Source: Ligustrum vulgare (taxonomy: Eukaryota > Streptophyta > Magnoliopsida > Lamiales > Oleaceae). From it: a stretch of DNA of 64,000 bases. Location of the stretch: positions 28,045,383 to 28,109,382 of the forward strand of contig OY743188.1 of assembly GCA_963555705.1 (NCBI GenBank), given 5' to 3'. Shown piece after piece: positions 13,640 through 26,088 of the stretch. The notes under the pieces were generated by a model. That model searched no databases and was not told the origin of the DNA. It was given only the letters and a program-made list of their open reading frames with translations. Each line of letters opens with the position of its first letter. Positions within the stretch are counted from its first letter, which is position 1. Position numbers and translations under genes: made by a program.

Positions 13640-13767
13640 GAATGTGATATTTTCGATGTAAAATATGTAGTTGAAAAGTGGTTTGAGAAAATATTTGTGG
13701 TTAAAAAAATGATTTAAGAAAATGTATTGTTTATAAACTTGTTTATAAATGATTTACCAAACGGAGG
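13640..13767 (-). repeat. MITE copy (CCGTTTGGTAA family), partial
   Basis: It ends TTTACCAAACGGAGG and contains the family internal sequence (TGAAAAGTGGTTTGAGAAA). The left end is missing beside the copia LTR. Confidence 0.6.
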
Positions 13768-14742
13768 AGAACAAAGTAAAGAAGGAAAAATGAAATTGAC
13801 AAGAAATAAGAAAGGGTAAATATATTGACATCACATTTTAATTTTAATGAAGATTCTTAAGTTTACCTTACTCTTATTGACACCACATTTTTTTTGTAAC
13901 TACACCACATTTTAATTTTAATGAAAATCCTTAAGTTTACCTTACTCTTACTCTTACATTTACTCTGCCAATTTTTTTTTTTTTATAATTTTTTTATCAT
14001 CAACTCTATTAACTTTCACATCTTGTCTTTAGAGATGATTTTCATTCAAAATATTTGTTAAAATGGTGAAAAATATTTGTTTATCTCTCATACTTTTAAA
14101 ATAATCAAAATAAATAATTAATACAAAATATTTGCACATCTTTTCAATGCAAATTAGAAGAATATTTGAATAGAAATCGTGATTAAAAACAAAATATATT
14201 AATTAATTGAATGTTATGAATAATAATGCGATGAAAAAAATGAGGACATAAGAACAAAAGTGCAATTAAATTGTGATGTAGATATAAAAAAGTGTGGTGT
14301 TAATATAATTACCCATAAGAAAAGGAAAGGAAAGGGCAAAAAGAGAATTGCAATGGAGGTAGCTTATTTGTTGGTCTCTAAATTTTTGAGTAGATGTAAA
14401 TTCTAAAACTTTAATTATGTTAATATACAAAGTGGTCCCAATAGGCAAAACCATTTACTTCACCATTAAAATGTAATATTTTTTTGTGAAAAAAACTATT
14501 ATAATCTTTTTTTTAAGTTTTTTTTTTTTTAAAAAAAAAAACAAATTAACACCTGAGCAAGGATGGAAGGGACAAGGGCGACATAATGGTTAAACAATGT
14601 GGGAGAGGTATTCAAACTAGAGGGTAAGTTAGGGATGACAAAGGCCTCCTTTCCTCTTCCAGTCTCATCGAAGATTTTCAAGAGATAATATGAGGATGGA
14701 AGATTAAAATATTCTCATTTCCTACCTCGTTTACTATTTTAC
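13768..14742. other. AT-rich spacer without recognisable genes
   Basis: It holds a short direct duplication (about 13831-13882 and 13904-13952, sharing CACATTTTAATTTTAATGAA) and homopolymer runs. The short reverse-strand ORF at 14266-14454 shows no domain and looks accidental. Confidence 0.5.
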
Positions 14743-14810
14743 AAAACAAGCATGCTACATGTACATTGGATTCGTAATACAGATCCCCTGTATCTGCGCA
14801 TGCTTGTTTT
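14743..14810. other. Hairpin with a 13-bp perfect stem
   Basis: AAAACAAGCATGC (14743-14755) is exactly complementary to GCATGCTTGTTTT (14798-14810), and pairing continues imperfectly inward through TACATGTACA and TGTATCTG. It could be a small foldback element or a short RNA hairpin. I do not recognise a microRNA family. Confidence 0.5.
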
Positions 14811-14911
14811 CCTAAAACCTGCGATGGGGTCGAGGTTCTTCATCCTCCAACTAGCTAGGCCAACACATGAATTTACACTTTCAGGTAATTGACACAAACA
14901 AATTTGACTAA

Positions 14912-15057
14912 GGGTCTGTTCGATAATGTCATCATTGTCCATTAATATAATTCAATTTAATGGACAAAATCTAGCAATCACTTTTTAAACACACATTTTA
15001 CCTAAAAAAATTCAAATAAATCAAAATTATAATTCAAAGAAGCCGTTGAAAGGACCC
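14912..15057. mobile_element. Tourist/PIF-Harbinger-like MITE
   Basis: This 146-bp AT-rich element starts GGGTCTGTT, ends AAAGGACCC and is flanked by TAA on both sides (14909-14911, 15058-15060). Short GGGTC-type terminal repeats with a 3-bp TAA/TTA duplication are the signature of PIF/Harbinger MITEs. There is no coding capacity. Confidence 0.6.
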
Positions 15058-15462
15058 TAAGTAAATATGCAAAAGATTGAATACTTGAAATCTGTAAAGA
15101 AGAAGTCAAGGACTGCATGAAACAGTTCCCAACTTTTATTTCTCCAAAACAATGAAAACGTTAAGTACAAAAAATGTTAATGATCAACACATGATTTGTT
15201 GTCTCATCACTATTCCACTGTTCTAGTCTATATTCTCGAGTGCACAAACACTTAAAAAAAAAATAGAAAATTCGAGATGCATTTGATAACCCCAACTACT
15301 AGTTAGTTTTGCCCAAAATTCATGCTCATACCCCTACCAAAACTGCCCTAAACTAACCCTACATCAAGCTTATTGCAATAACATCTTGTAACTGCCGTCA
15401 TATACCTTCCACGTGGCCTAATTTCCATGGAATCCTAGTTTTAAATCAGTTGAACAGCAAAG
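15058..15462. other. Spacer without recognisable features
   Basis: The sequence is moderately AT-rich and I see no ORF with a domain or clear repeat. Confidence 0.4.
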
Positions 15463-15596
15463 CAGGGGTGGAGCCAGGGGTGCCCCCCCCACCTCCCCTC
15501 CAATTTATTACCATTTAATTAATTAATTAATTTATTATTATTATTATTTTATTAAAGGTGACCCAGCTCAATTTTCTGGATTGGCTTCGCCCCCTG
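15463..15596. mobile_element. hAT-type MITE
   Basis: The left end CAGGGGTGGAGCCAGG and right end TGGCTTCGCCCCCTG form imperfect terminal inverted repeats. The flanks CAGCAAAG (15455-15462) and CAACAAAG (15597-15604) are an 8-bp target duplication with one mismatch, as expected for hAT. The interior is a TTA-rich run. The 134 bp cannot encode transposase. Confidence 0.72.
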
Positions 15597-15604
15597 CAAC
15601 AAAG

Positions 15605-16364
15605 TTAACAATATTGCTCGACATAGCCCGCACCAATCCATTGACCAATTACAATCGGACTTTTATAACCCGAATTATGTTCCTTGATGCTTCCATCAAG
15701 TATATTAGGCATTCGTGCCTCGATCACTTGTCTATCCAGAAACCAACATGCTATCTTGTTTCTTGAATCTGTCCTAAACTTTGAGTATCATGCATGCCTT
15801 CGCCATGGCAAAGCAAATTTCGTGCCATATCCATCCTCGAAAAGTGTGCTCACAAACCTTACCCACAAGTAGAACTAGATGTCCTCGTTAAGAAACTCTG
15901 AACACAAAAATGCCTCATGAACGTGATATTTTAACAGGAGTGTATTGTTGTCTATACGAGAATATGATACAACGAAAGTTAAGCTCCCGTTTGACCATTT
16001 TTAAAAAAGACCTTTATTTCTCACATTCAATCACATTTCACACAATAAAATATTATGCGTGTAAATCATGTGCACATCGATATTGGTTAAGATTAACGTG
16101 CCACATCTTCGATGGAAACTATAATTGATGCCAACATCGAGGTGTTACGTCTTTGATGGACACCGCAATTGGTGCCTACGGGTCATTATAACATTTCCGT
16201 TGTGTATTTTCTTTTTTTTGAGTGGGGCCGGTAGCTTCCGGGCCAAGGAAATAAAGGCTGACCTAGTTTATAGAGGCATATGCAGCCGCAATAGGGTAAA
16301 GTAAAAAAATATACCAATAGGATTGGGTTTGAGCAAATCGAAGCAACTGTCTGGAAAAGTTAAG
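15605..16364. other. Spacer, possibly with an old retroposon tail
   Basis: The short ORFs at 15581-15766, 15684-15872 and 15910-16128 have no recognisable domain. The part from about 16211 to 16364 reads, on the minus strand, GC-rich sequence ending CCGGCCCCACTCAAAAAAAA and could be the 3' part of another retroposon. This is not certain. Confidence 0.35.
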
Positions 16365-16375
16365 ACCGATTACCT

Positions 16376-16587
16376 AAAAAAAGGTGTAGCCCACACCCTG
16401 AGGGCCCGAACCGATCACGCTCAAGGCCATTGGTTCGGGAAGGTAAATCCAGGTTATGCCTTCAAGGAGCCAGGGTGGAAGGGCTTATGGTAAGCATGAG
16501 AAACGCTCAATAACTCCCGCTTGCCACAAGGTCAATTCCACCTTGCGGGGAATCGAACCAAGCACACAGCTGCGCTGAGCACTTACC
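16376..16587 (-). mobile_element. tRNA-derived SINE
   Basis: On the minus strand this 212-bp element begins GGTAAGTGCTCAGC (box A-like) and about 30 bp on has GGTTCGATTCC (box B), the internal RNA polymerase III promoter of a tRNA. It ends GGGCTACACC followed by a run of T. It is flanked by an 11-bp direct repeat ACCGATTACCT (16365-16375 and 16588-16598), the target duplication of retroposition. There is no coding capacity. The exact plant SINE family is not assigned. Confidence 0.8.
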
Positions 16588-16706
16588 ACCGATTACCTTA
16601 TCCCTCCTTAAAGTTCCCTAACGGGTAACGACTTTACCTGTCAACCTAATCATGTGCTTTCATTGCCCTAATTATTAAGACTTTGTTCGATAAAATGAGG
16701 ATAAAT

Positions 16707-16860
16707 CGTTTGGTAATACTATTTGATTTATAAATTGGTTTATTTATGATTTTGAGGTAAAAAAATTGGAGAGAGAAAATAAATGTGATTTAAAAAAGTA
16801 GTTTCAGAAATTGTGTGGTTTATAAATGTTTATAAACCAAAATAGTACATTTACCAAACG
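16707..16860. mobile_element. MITE copy (CCGTTTGGTAA family)
   Basis: This 154-bp element has ends CGTTTGGTAAT and ATTTACCAAACG. Its interior shares GGTAAAAAAATTGGAGAGAG with the other copies in this window. It is non-coding and the target duplication is unclear. Confidence 0.7.
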
Positions 16861-17078
16861 GAAGTTAAGCTTATAATTCGTACAATTTCTCAAACAACTT
16901 TTTAATTATACATATTTTCTCTTTCAAATTTTTAACCACCCATCTGCTTAGAGATCCCAAAAAAACTGATTTATAATCTCATATGAAGATTCGAACAAGG
17001 CTAATTATTTACACTTGCACAAAAAAAAAAAAAAAAAAAAGGTTTTCAACAAGTGCACCGAGATCACTTCTTTAGCCT

Positions 17079-17234
17079 CCGTTTGGTAACATTGTTTGAT
17101 TTATAAACTGATTTATTTATGATTTTGAGATAAAAAATAATGATTGAAAATTGGAGAGAGAAAAATGTGTAGTTAAAAAGTGGTTTGAAAAATTGTGTGA
17201 TTTATAAACCAAAAAAAGGATGGTTACCAAACGG
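17079..17234. mobile_element. MITE copy (CCGTTTGGTAA family)
   Basis: Ends CCGTTTGGTAACA and GGTTACCAAACGG form perfect inverted repeats over about 11 bases. The interior (TTTATGATTTTGAG, ATTGGAGAGAGAAAA) matches the copy about 370 bp upstream in the same orientation. Confidence 0.75.
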
Positions 17235-17407
17235 TGGAATGAGCATGTTCAAAAGACGTTTATAAAACATATAAAACTATAAATAAATAAAAAATGATAG
17301 TAAATGTATATACATCGATGGTATTAGTGAAGTGTTTGAAATGTGCACGATGAGTGTATTATGGTAAATATATATTGATAGTGTCAGTGAAGTATTTGAA
17401 ATGTGCG

Positions 17408-18925
17408 TGATAACTGTATTTTATATACTTATTTACATGCTAAAATTCGGATGTTATATTTTCGTTTAAGAATAAATTTTATTGCATTATTTGTGTTTAT
17501 TTCAGTAATTATCCCAAAAGATGAGAGAATGAAAGAATTGAAGCGAATATGGACCAATTGGAAGGCAATTTGGGCTAAATTGTGCAAAGTGGAAGTTGAT
17601 GAGGCTAATCAAGAAGCAAAGTTGAGCTGAAAGTGGAAGGAGTTGGAACTTCAAGGACTAAATTGAAGAAATTAAGAGACGAAAGAGAAATTGAAGATAT
17701 TTAGAGGTTTAAAGGCTCAATAGATAAAATTAGAAGTAAAGGACTTGTGCGAAAAAACGACGGAGGGACTAAATTGGGGGAATTAAAAAACGAAAGTAAG
17801 GAAGGAAAAGAAGAACCACGCGATCGCGCACATGATTTTATATAGTGCGATCGTGCTTATAAATGTAAAAAAATAAGCATAATCAAATTAGGTACCACCA
17901 TGCGAGAGCGCTAAAGGATTCCACATGGTTGCGTGGGTGTTCGACTAGGGCGCGAATTCATCTCCTTAAAATCTGGTTGGGGTATTTTATTTCAAAATTC
18001 AACTAGAACTTTTACCTAATTATATATACAAAATGTTGCACATAAAATTGGACCTCTCCACCAAATTATTGCAGAAAGACTCTATCAATTTCTTGAGAGA
18101 ACCAATTGGTGCAAATGCAAGATTGAAGGTTTATGCAACAAAAAGAATATATAATTTCTCCATTCGGGTTATGAATTTTAAAAATTCTTATTGTTTATCT
18201 TCAATTATGTTTTCAAGCTATTTTATATTATATTAGGATCTTGATGAAGCTTTTACTTTACGAATTTCATGTTTTGATACTTGTTTAATTTAATATAATT
18301 TTTGAGTTTGAGCAATTAATTCCAGTTTATATGTTTCTACAATTGTCTGATCAATGATTGTATGAATATTGTGACTTTTTCTCAGGTTAGTAAGAATATG
18401 AATTCATTAAACTTGTTTTAATTATCATAAAGTCCGATACAGGATATAAATATACTCCCTATGCTTTATGTTATGTTCAATTGTTCATAAAACTTTAATT
18501 TTTTCTATATGTTCACTTTCGTCATAGAAATATCGGTGAATCATATATAAAAATAGGATTTCATTCATGGTTAGGAAAGAGGGTTTTAAACAATATCGAA
18601 ATATTGATATTCAAAATCTCATTAATTATTGTTATGCAATTATATCAAAGTAAGAATAAAGGAAAATGAAGTGGATTCTCGATCTAGCATATTTTTCTCA
18701 TAAATTTTATTACTTCAAAGTTTTTTATTTTTTAATTTGTTAGTTTAATTCCAAATCAAAATCAAAATCAAAATCAAATCAAATTGATATTTTCATAATT
18801 TCGGTTAAGGTTAGTAATCTAAAACATATTTTAATTAACGCAATCCTCGTATGAACGATATACGGACTCTTTATCCGATTTATTACTTGCACGATCTGTA
18901 CATTTACAATAAGGAAATCACGCAA
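17408..18925 (+). mobile_element. Old LTR of an Athila-type element
   Basis: It starts TGATAACTGTATTTTATATA and follows the same order of motifs as the LTR at 41338-55033: the TTTATTTCAG block, a region with GCGATCG words (about 17818-17855), and a final block ending TTATTACTTGCACGA near 18895. The sequence is clearly decayed and no PBS or internal domain follows, so it is a solo or orphan LTR. The ORFs at 17403-17630 and 18033-18236 lie inside it and are not genes. The right end is approximate. Confidence 0.65.
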
Positions 18926-19716
18926 TAGTGCAAATAAAAGATAATATGACCGTTTATATTCAGTTTATAAATGTCTAATTTCTTGTGATTTCAATACATT
19001 TTGACACCAAACACGTCATCAGCTCTTAGAACTTGAGCAAGTCCCTATAATTTTAAGTGCAAGTGTATACTGTCCAAAAATAAATAAATCAATAAATGAA
19101 AGGAAAAAGTTGGCATTTAAGAAGACACGTTTAAAAAACAAATGCAATTGAGTGCTCGAGTCTATTCTTCGTGGATCAATTTTTCAAATGTGTATTTTGA
19201 GTGAGTTATAACACAAAGGTAATTTTTTAACACTTGATCGAATGTTTTCATTTATGATTCAAATGCTGGAAAAATGATTAATTCTCTTCGCGATAGGTAT
19301 ACTTTTACTCTATTTAAATTAGTTAGTTGCACTTTAAATTTGTTCAACCGGATAACGATATTATAATTTGGTCCGTAATTCTATTCAATTTTGTGACTTG
19401 GACAGTGGACTGGCAAAAATAGACGGCATAACAATCTATTAATGATGTACATTATTTTATTTCAATGAAGTTATGCTTATTTCATGACAACAATTAATGA
19501 ATTATATGTGTGATAGATAACATCATTTAGTGATTATCACATATTATCGTTATAGAAATTGGACAAAGTTATCCTAATAAGATTAGATTAAAGTGGAGTG
19601 TTTCAATTGAACAAAATCGAAATACAATTACCTAATTGAACTAGAGTGAAACTATAGCTACAACAAATAGAATTTAACTTTGAAAATAAGGGTATGCACA
19701 TATATCTCGATGAGCA
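18926..19716. other. AT-rich spacer
   Basis: I see no gene, terminal repeats or clear element. Confidence 0.4.
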
Positions 19717-20230
19717 TAATAAGTGTATTTTATACATTTATTTACGTGCTAAAATTATGATATTATATTGTTGTTTTAGAATAAAAGTTACCTAATTTGT
19801 TATTATTTGTTTATATTTCAGAAATTCTCTCAAAGTTGAAAGAATGAAGTAATTGAGAGGAATAAAGAGTAATGAAAAGATAAATGGATGCTAAAAAATA
19901 GACATGGGAAGTCCATGAAGGCAATTAATGTAGAAGAGGAGTTAATTGAAAAAAATCGGAAATTTGGGGAGTAAATTGATTTAATCGGAAGATGAAGGAC
20001 TTGAGTTGAAAATAAAAGATAAGGTTCAAATTGCAAAAAACAAAAGATGAAAATTGCACTCAGGCTATATTACCATGCGATCACGGCCTAACAACCTACG
20101 CGATTGCTCGAACGTCTTAAAAATTAACAGCTCTGAAATCGGCTAACTACGCGATTATTGGACTTTATAGCACGCGATCTTAAAACATCTTGGCTACAGA
20201 AATACACATAACATTATTCCACTCAAAATA
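19717..20230 (+). mobile_element. Partial Athila-type LTR (5' part only)
   Basis: It opens ATAAGTGTATTTTATACATTT and contains the TTTATATTTCAG block and several GCGAT words (20078-20186), matching the first third of the LTRs at 17408 and 41338. It ends without the downstream LTR part, so it is truncated. The reverse-strand ORF at 19830-20036 overlaps it and is accidental. Confidence 0.55.
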
Positions 20231-21579
20231 TCTCATATTAAATGACTTGGAACGTATAGATATTCATCCACACATAATATCCAACGATCCCAGTGTAGGA
20301 AAAATATTGCTATATAATATACTAAAGACAAACCATACGACAAGCAACCAACGTTGCAAATCTTATTGAAAATGTACTACTGTCTTAAAAATTCCATAAT
20401 CATATAAATCATGCAGCGCATATTTGTTGTTTGAAATCTTTCTATTCAAAGAATTCTTTATTTTGTAGTTTTCGAAAAACAAAATCTAAACAAAACCATT
20501 TTGAAAAAGCTTGGTTTGGTTGATGAAAAAAAAACTGTAAGTTCATGCGGCCTCGAACCAACGATTTTAGACCAATGAGTTATGTTCGATTTTCTATTTC
20601 GAGTTTTTTTGTGCAGCTCTAATATCAAGCATTACAACCCAGATTTAAAGCAAATCCTTCAATAATCGAAACCAAAAAACCCTCAAACTTACTCAACAGA
20701 TTGCACAAAGAAGATCTATACATCAAAAATCACTACAGCCACTCAATCATCCCATACAACTCAGTAAGACCTTGTTTGGTCCATAGTTTTAATTCATTTT
20801 CAACCACACATCTTGTAGGACCTACCACTTTCACATTTTTTGACCACATTGTCTGACAAATTCAATTTTCCTCTAAAATCTCCTACATTAAACATGCTAT
20901 AAATCAGAGATTTATTGAAATTTCAATTAGGAAATTAAAGGGTAGAGAGATCAGCAAGAACATGATTGAACAGAGAGAGAAGATTCTAGAGGTGAGGTGA
21001 GAGAGTTAGAATGAATCTAACCATAATCAAAGTCGATTAGTATGTATTTATACCTTCATCCAACGATCAAAATTAATTACACAGATCAAATGGTCTAGAG
21101 TCAACCAAACATAAATCAAGCCTTTTCAATGGGTAAAGCGTGTGTTTGAAAACACATTTTTGCTTCAACCAACCAATACTGAGAGTTGTATCAAATATAT
21201 TACGTCAATATTAAATTAAAGACGATAAAGACATGAGAAAGTTTTATTAATTGTTATACGGATAGGATAAAAACAAGCGGAACAAGCGGGTGCATTGCAC
21301 TTGATATTTAACTAAACTAGGCTAAGGAAAAAAAAAATGATGTGTCATAATTTCTTATTTATATTTATATTTTTACCCTATTCAATCTCGTTCCATTTAC
21401 TGCACAAAAACACATTATGAGGACATTCTTCATGTGTAGTACTAGATATGAGAACATTATAACATATAAAATTTTAATTTATTTCAATGTGATTTTATAA
21501 ATAAATAGAAATGAATGATGGATAATTCTTGTATATTTTGTGAATGTGAAAAAGAAATTTGACTTGAAATACTTATAAT
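20231..21579. other. AT-rich spacer
   Basis: No gene is visible. The segment near 20763-20890 (CTTGTTTGGTCCATAG, TTTCAACCACACA) resembles half of a decayed MITE. Nothing else is recognisable. Confidence 0.35.
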
Positions 21580-21797
21580 CTAGAGTGTTATAACACCAAT
21601 CCTTTTCTAGTGTCAGCAAAGGACACACACACTATGGTTCATTTCAAGGCACAAGAGCTAGACTTGATAACGGAATCCGATCATTTCCTCCTTTCAGTCG
21701 GAGTGGCTTCCCTTCGAGTTCAGCTCTTGTGCCTTGAAGGACATCATAATGTATGCCCTTCGCTGATACAGAATCAATTTTTGTTATAACACTCCTC
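21580..21797. other. 218-bp imperfect foldback, candidate small-RNA hairpin
   Basis: The two halves are complementary nearly end to end. GAGTGTTATAACA at the left pairs with TGTTATAACACTC at the right, TGTCAGCAAAGG with CCCTTCGCTGATA, and the core CAAGGCACAAGAGCT (21645-21659) is perfectly complementary to AGCTCTTGTGCCTTG (21722-21736). Many mismatches are transitions that would still pair as G:U in one RNA strand. An inner stem surrounds the loop near 21690-21700. I recognise no known microRNA. A MITE-type foldback is the alternative. Confidence 0.65.
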
Positions 21798-22190
21798 ACA
21801 TAGACTTTATCTAAATTCATCGTGTCGTGCTGATAGATCCTTAATCGTACGCTATCATAGGGATGACAATGGACCTGCCTTATGAAAAATTTGTCACTTT
21901 AACATGTGCTGCTCTGAAATTCACAGAGCATGACGAGGCAGATTAGAGGTGGCACTTGACAACTCTGACGCCCTATTTAGAGTTTTTATTTATTTTTTTA
22001 GTCAATTTTTTTATGATGATTAGACTATGGTTAATTGAATTGAACTTTTGAGGTAATGGATAATGGACTTCTATTTATTTTATTCCAAATAATCAAGTGG
22101 GACTAGTCCCACCAACCCATGAGGCTATAAATTTTTATCTCATTAGGGTCGGGACTCCATCAGATTAAAGGGGATAGAAGATGTGAGTTG

Positions 22191-22194
<4 letters not shown>

Positions 22195-22236
<42 letters not shown>
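22195..22236 (+). repeat. (TTA)n microsatellite
   Basis: An uninterrupted TTA/ATT trinucleotide run of about 14 units. Confidence 0.95.
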
Positions 22237-22237
<1 letters not shown>

Positions 22238-24189
22238 TTTAAATGACAGTCGTATCAAGCATCGAGGTAAATAATAAAACTTGGATCATTGCCTTCGGAG
22301 CATAGTTCAGTTGGCAAAACTGAAGTGACGTAATGTTAGCCATGCTAGCAACTATATGGTGGGGGCTCGGATACTGACAAATGTTTTTGATTTGGTCTTT
22401 TTGTGGTGGAAACTGGAAATTAGTGGTAAGTTTCAAATCCTGACTAATTCAGGTACATCTCACGAATCGCTTCCTACACAAGGCTCTAGGGATGGTGATG
22501 TTAATTCCACAAGTCGTAGTTTCTATTTTAACGCGCATTTAGGTTGTCCCTCTCAAATGTCCATGTTACCACTAGAGCTGAGAATAGTAGCAGAAAAAGA
22601 ACAATACAATGGTGTCGTGTTGCGCGGCGGCACATGGTAAGTAGGTAAATGTCATGTGGGTAGCCGGTCGTGTAATGCCACGCGTAGAAATTACAAACAG
22701 GCTGAGAATTGAGTTGCATGAGTTTGAAGTTCAATTGCGTGTAGACTCCTCTAGCGTGACGGCCGTGCCCAGTGGCACATGCGTTTGAGATGGATCCTCC
22801 ACGTGCTACAAATATTCATAGCCTTTGAGATTTTAATTTAAGTGAACTGAAAGGGAACAATTAATTTAAATCATATATTTTATACACTCTCTAATTTTTT
22901 AACAATACATTTCATTAACTTCCATTATAATTCGCTAAAAATCTGAGGCTTATGCTATAAAAATACCTTAACTAGTTAAAGCTACCGTTTGGTAAAAGTT
23001 TGTTTATAAATAAAATTTATAAACAAAGATGTAACAATACACAATAAATCGTTAATTCATTTTTTCTTGAAAAGTCAAAATTGATGAGCGGGAATCTTTA
23101 ATTAATTAAAATTGTTCACTTTTAAAAAAAATGATTCAATGTGTTATTGGCATTTCCCATTTGATTGTTTATATAAAATAAAATTATAAACAAATTTTTA
23201 CCAGACAGAGGCTTTATCATTTTTGAGTTATGCTACAATCACAATGTATTCAACAATTAGAATAACAATTAGCTTGCGTGACACGATCCTATTTTTTCAC
23301 ACATCACATCATCTTTTTAATCAACAATAACAAACACTTCCACCTCACCAATTATCATCCTCATTGTGAAAAACATTGTGTAAGTAGCTTTATTCATCAT
23401 TTTTAGTGAACCAATAGTTTTTGCCGTTGACTAACCGATTTTGTAAGTGAGCAGGCAAGTTTTGTGGTTATTCTAAGGGAATTTACAAAAATTACAATTT
23501 TTAATAAATAGATCAAAACATTTATAATTAAAAATAAAACACAATTTGTATTACATATTTAACACTTTATAAATAATCTTTTATCTATTATTTTGTTTTC
23601 TGAAAGTTCTGGTAATGAATCTAAGGGGATTTTATTTAATTGAAATTTCGAAAGACATTTAAAGACTTTTTTAATGAATTTCATTGAATTTTATTGACTT
23701 TTATGGATTTAGATAGACTTTTAAAGATTTTTGTGGACATTTATTTAAAGACTTTTAAATTGACTTAAAAGAGTTTCAAATACTTCTAAAAACTTTTACA
23801 GACTTTTATTTTTAATTGAAAAACTTAAACGTTATTAGAATAATTTTCGTATGATGTGAATGTGAATCGTTAATAATAATTATATGTCAAGTGAATTACA
23901 AAAATAAAAAATACAGCGTGAAAGATATAAATAGTTTTAAGACAGAGAAACATTTGTGATTAAAAAAATGGAGGAAAAATAAAATCGCGTTTGATATCGA
24001 TATAAAAATTGTATTATATTCATAAAGACTTTTGAATATAAATATTTTTCTAGAGAAAATTTTAGAATCACTTTACTTATTATTATTTGTTTTGATACAA
24101 TTTAGTTATTATTTTTCTATAAGATCTTATAGAATTTTAGTTAGATTTATTTTCATAGAAAAAATTGAAGAAAACGATGAAAAAGAAGA
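22237..24189. other. Spacer with degenerate repeats
   Basis: No gene is supported. The ORFs at 22239-22436, 22356-22640 and 22528-22734 overlap each other on both strands and show no domain. Parts of 22984-23215 have TTTATAAAC-rich arms resembling a decayed MITE. About 23594-23830 is built of drifting GACTTTTAAAGA-type words. A related stretch lies at 34080-34310, on the other side of the nested insertion at 24195-33846. Confidence 0.4.
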
Positions 24190-24936
24190 GAGCCTGTTGA
24201 CCACAAAATTCGGCTGGACCTTGGACCAACACGTCTCAGCTCCTCCCTCTTGAACACATGGATCTCCTGCGCACTGTGACAAACAATCAGTTTGCAAAGG
24301 GGGCCAAGGTGGCTCCCGTTTGCACTCCGATGCCAAAGTCAGCGGCCATGTTCAGCGAGTATAATTTGAATATGGGAAATATAGATGCGTAAAATCGAGA
24401 AAAGGGAGTGAGAGATTGTGACGACCCGAATTCTCGACCATTCGAGTGCCACTAAAAGTGACTCATATCATATTATCGAGACTTAAATAGTAATGTAAAA
24501 TTATTCAAAAGAATAATTAGAATCCCATAATTTTATTTTTGAATAAAAATAGAACATAATTTTCTTACATAAAGTTCAACATAATTATCTCATCAATCTT
24601 AACCACTTTTGCCACTTCCATGTTGACCGCCTCGAACCTTCAATTATCTGAAAATGGTAAATATCGTGGAGTGAGATTTATAAAATCCCAATAAGTATAC
24701 CAAGCATAAATTTTCTTTTGAAAGCATATGGATCATTTTCATCATAACATAGGATAGGATCGAAATACTCATAAACATAGGGAGACACAAGAATTTTACC
24801 GAACTTAAATGGCAAGAATTCTTATGTGTAGCGCTACTAAACTCCGGTCCCCTTAGCATAATCATAAACATATCATATGGAACCCATAACAATCTTGTGA
24901 GATTGATTTCATAGCAATGATCCAAACATTTTCGTA

Positions 24937-25866
24937 AAAACATAAGGTATATCTAATTTTCATAAAAACATAAGATATACTTACATTTCATAACAACATA
25001 CTTAATTTTCATAAAAACATAAGATATACTTACTTGTCATAAAAACATACTTACTTTTCATAAAAACATAAGATATACTTACTTGTCATAAAAACATACT
25101 TACTTTTCATAAAAACATAAGGTGTATTTACCTTTCATAAAAACATACTTACTTTTCATAAAAACATAAGATATACTTACTTGTCATAAAAACATACTTA
25201 CTTTTCATAAAAACATAAGGTAATACCTTTCATAAAAACATACTTACTTTTCATAAAAACATAAGGTATATTTACCTTTCATAAAAACATACTTACTTTT
25301 CATAAAAACATAAGATATACTTACATTTCATAACAACATACTTAATTTTCATAAAAAACATAAGATATACTTACATTTCATAACAACATACTTAATTTTC
25401 ATAAAAACATAAGATATACTTACATTTCATAACAACATACTTAATTTTCATAAAAACATAAGATATACTTACTTGTCATAAAAACATACTTACTTTTCAT
25501 AAAAACATAAGGTGTATTTACCTTTCATAAAAACATACTTACTTTTCATAAAAACATAAGATATACTTACTTGTCATAAAAACATACTTACTTTTCATAA
25601 AAACATAAGGTAATACCTTTCATAAAAACATACTTACTTTTCATAAAAACATAAGGTATATTTACCTTTCATAAAAACATACTTACTTTTCATAAAAACA
25701 TAAGATATACTTACATTTCATAACAACATACTTAATTTTCATAAAAACATAAGATATACTTACATTTCATAACAACATACTTAATTTTCATAAAAACATA
25801 AGATATACTTACATTTCATAACAACATACTTAATTTTCATAAAAACATAAGATATACTTACCTTTT
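24937..25866. repeat. Minisatellite array in the 3' LTR
   Basis: It is composed of words such as TTTTCATAAAAACATAAG and ATACTTACTTGTCAT in higher-order units of about 50 bp, repeated about 18 times. Only a few degenerate copies are present at the equivalent place in the solo LTR (3900-4030). Confidence 0.9.
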
Positions 25867-26088
25867 AAAAGATTAAAATGAAGTGTAGTAGTAAATGGAC
25901 CAAAACTTTCTTGACCACCTTGAATTTCTCTTACTTGTGGATTTTGTCAAGAGGTTGGAAATAAGTGTATATGTGTAGAGTTGTGTGTAAAAGAGATGGG
26001 TTTAAATAGATGTATAAAGTTGACATATTGTAAACATAATCATTCAATTCTATTAATTTTAACACATCCTTTTCTTAAAGTAAAGCAC

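Noticed and set aside
14739..14942. Reverse-strand 67-codon ORF
   Set aside because: It spans the hairpin and the Tourist-like MITE border and shows no domain.
15581..16128. Small plus-strand ORFs between the MITE and the SINE
   Set aside because: No domain, overlapping frames, and the first starts inside the hAT MITE.
21830..22160. Possible hAT remnant (CATAGGGATGACAATGG)
   Set aside because: Only one end-like motif, with no matching second end or 8-bp duplication.
22301..22441. Second SINE candidate (TAGTTCAGTTGG box A-like and GTTTCAAATCC box B-like)
   Set aside because: The boxes are about 118 bp apart instead of about 30-35, and no target duplication was found.
24937..25866. CRISPR-like alternation of repeats
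   Set aside because: The 'spacers' are themselves repeats, the context is a plant LTR, and no cas genes exist.
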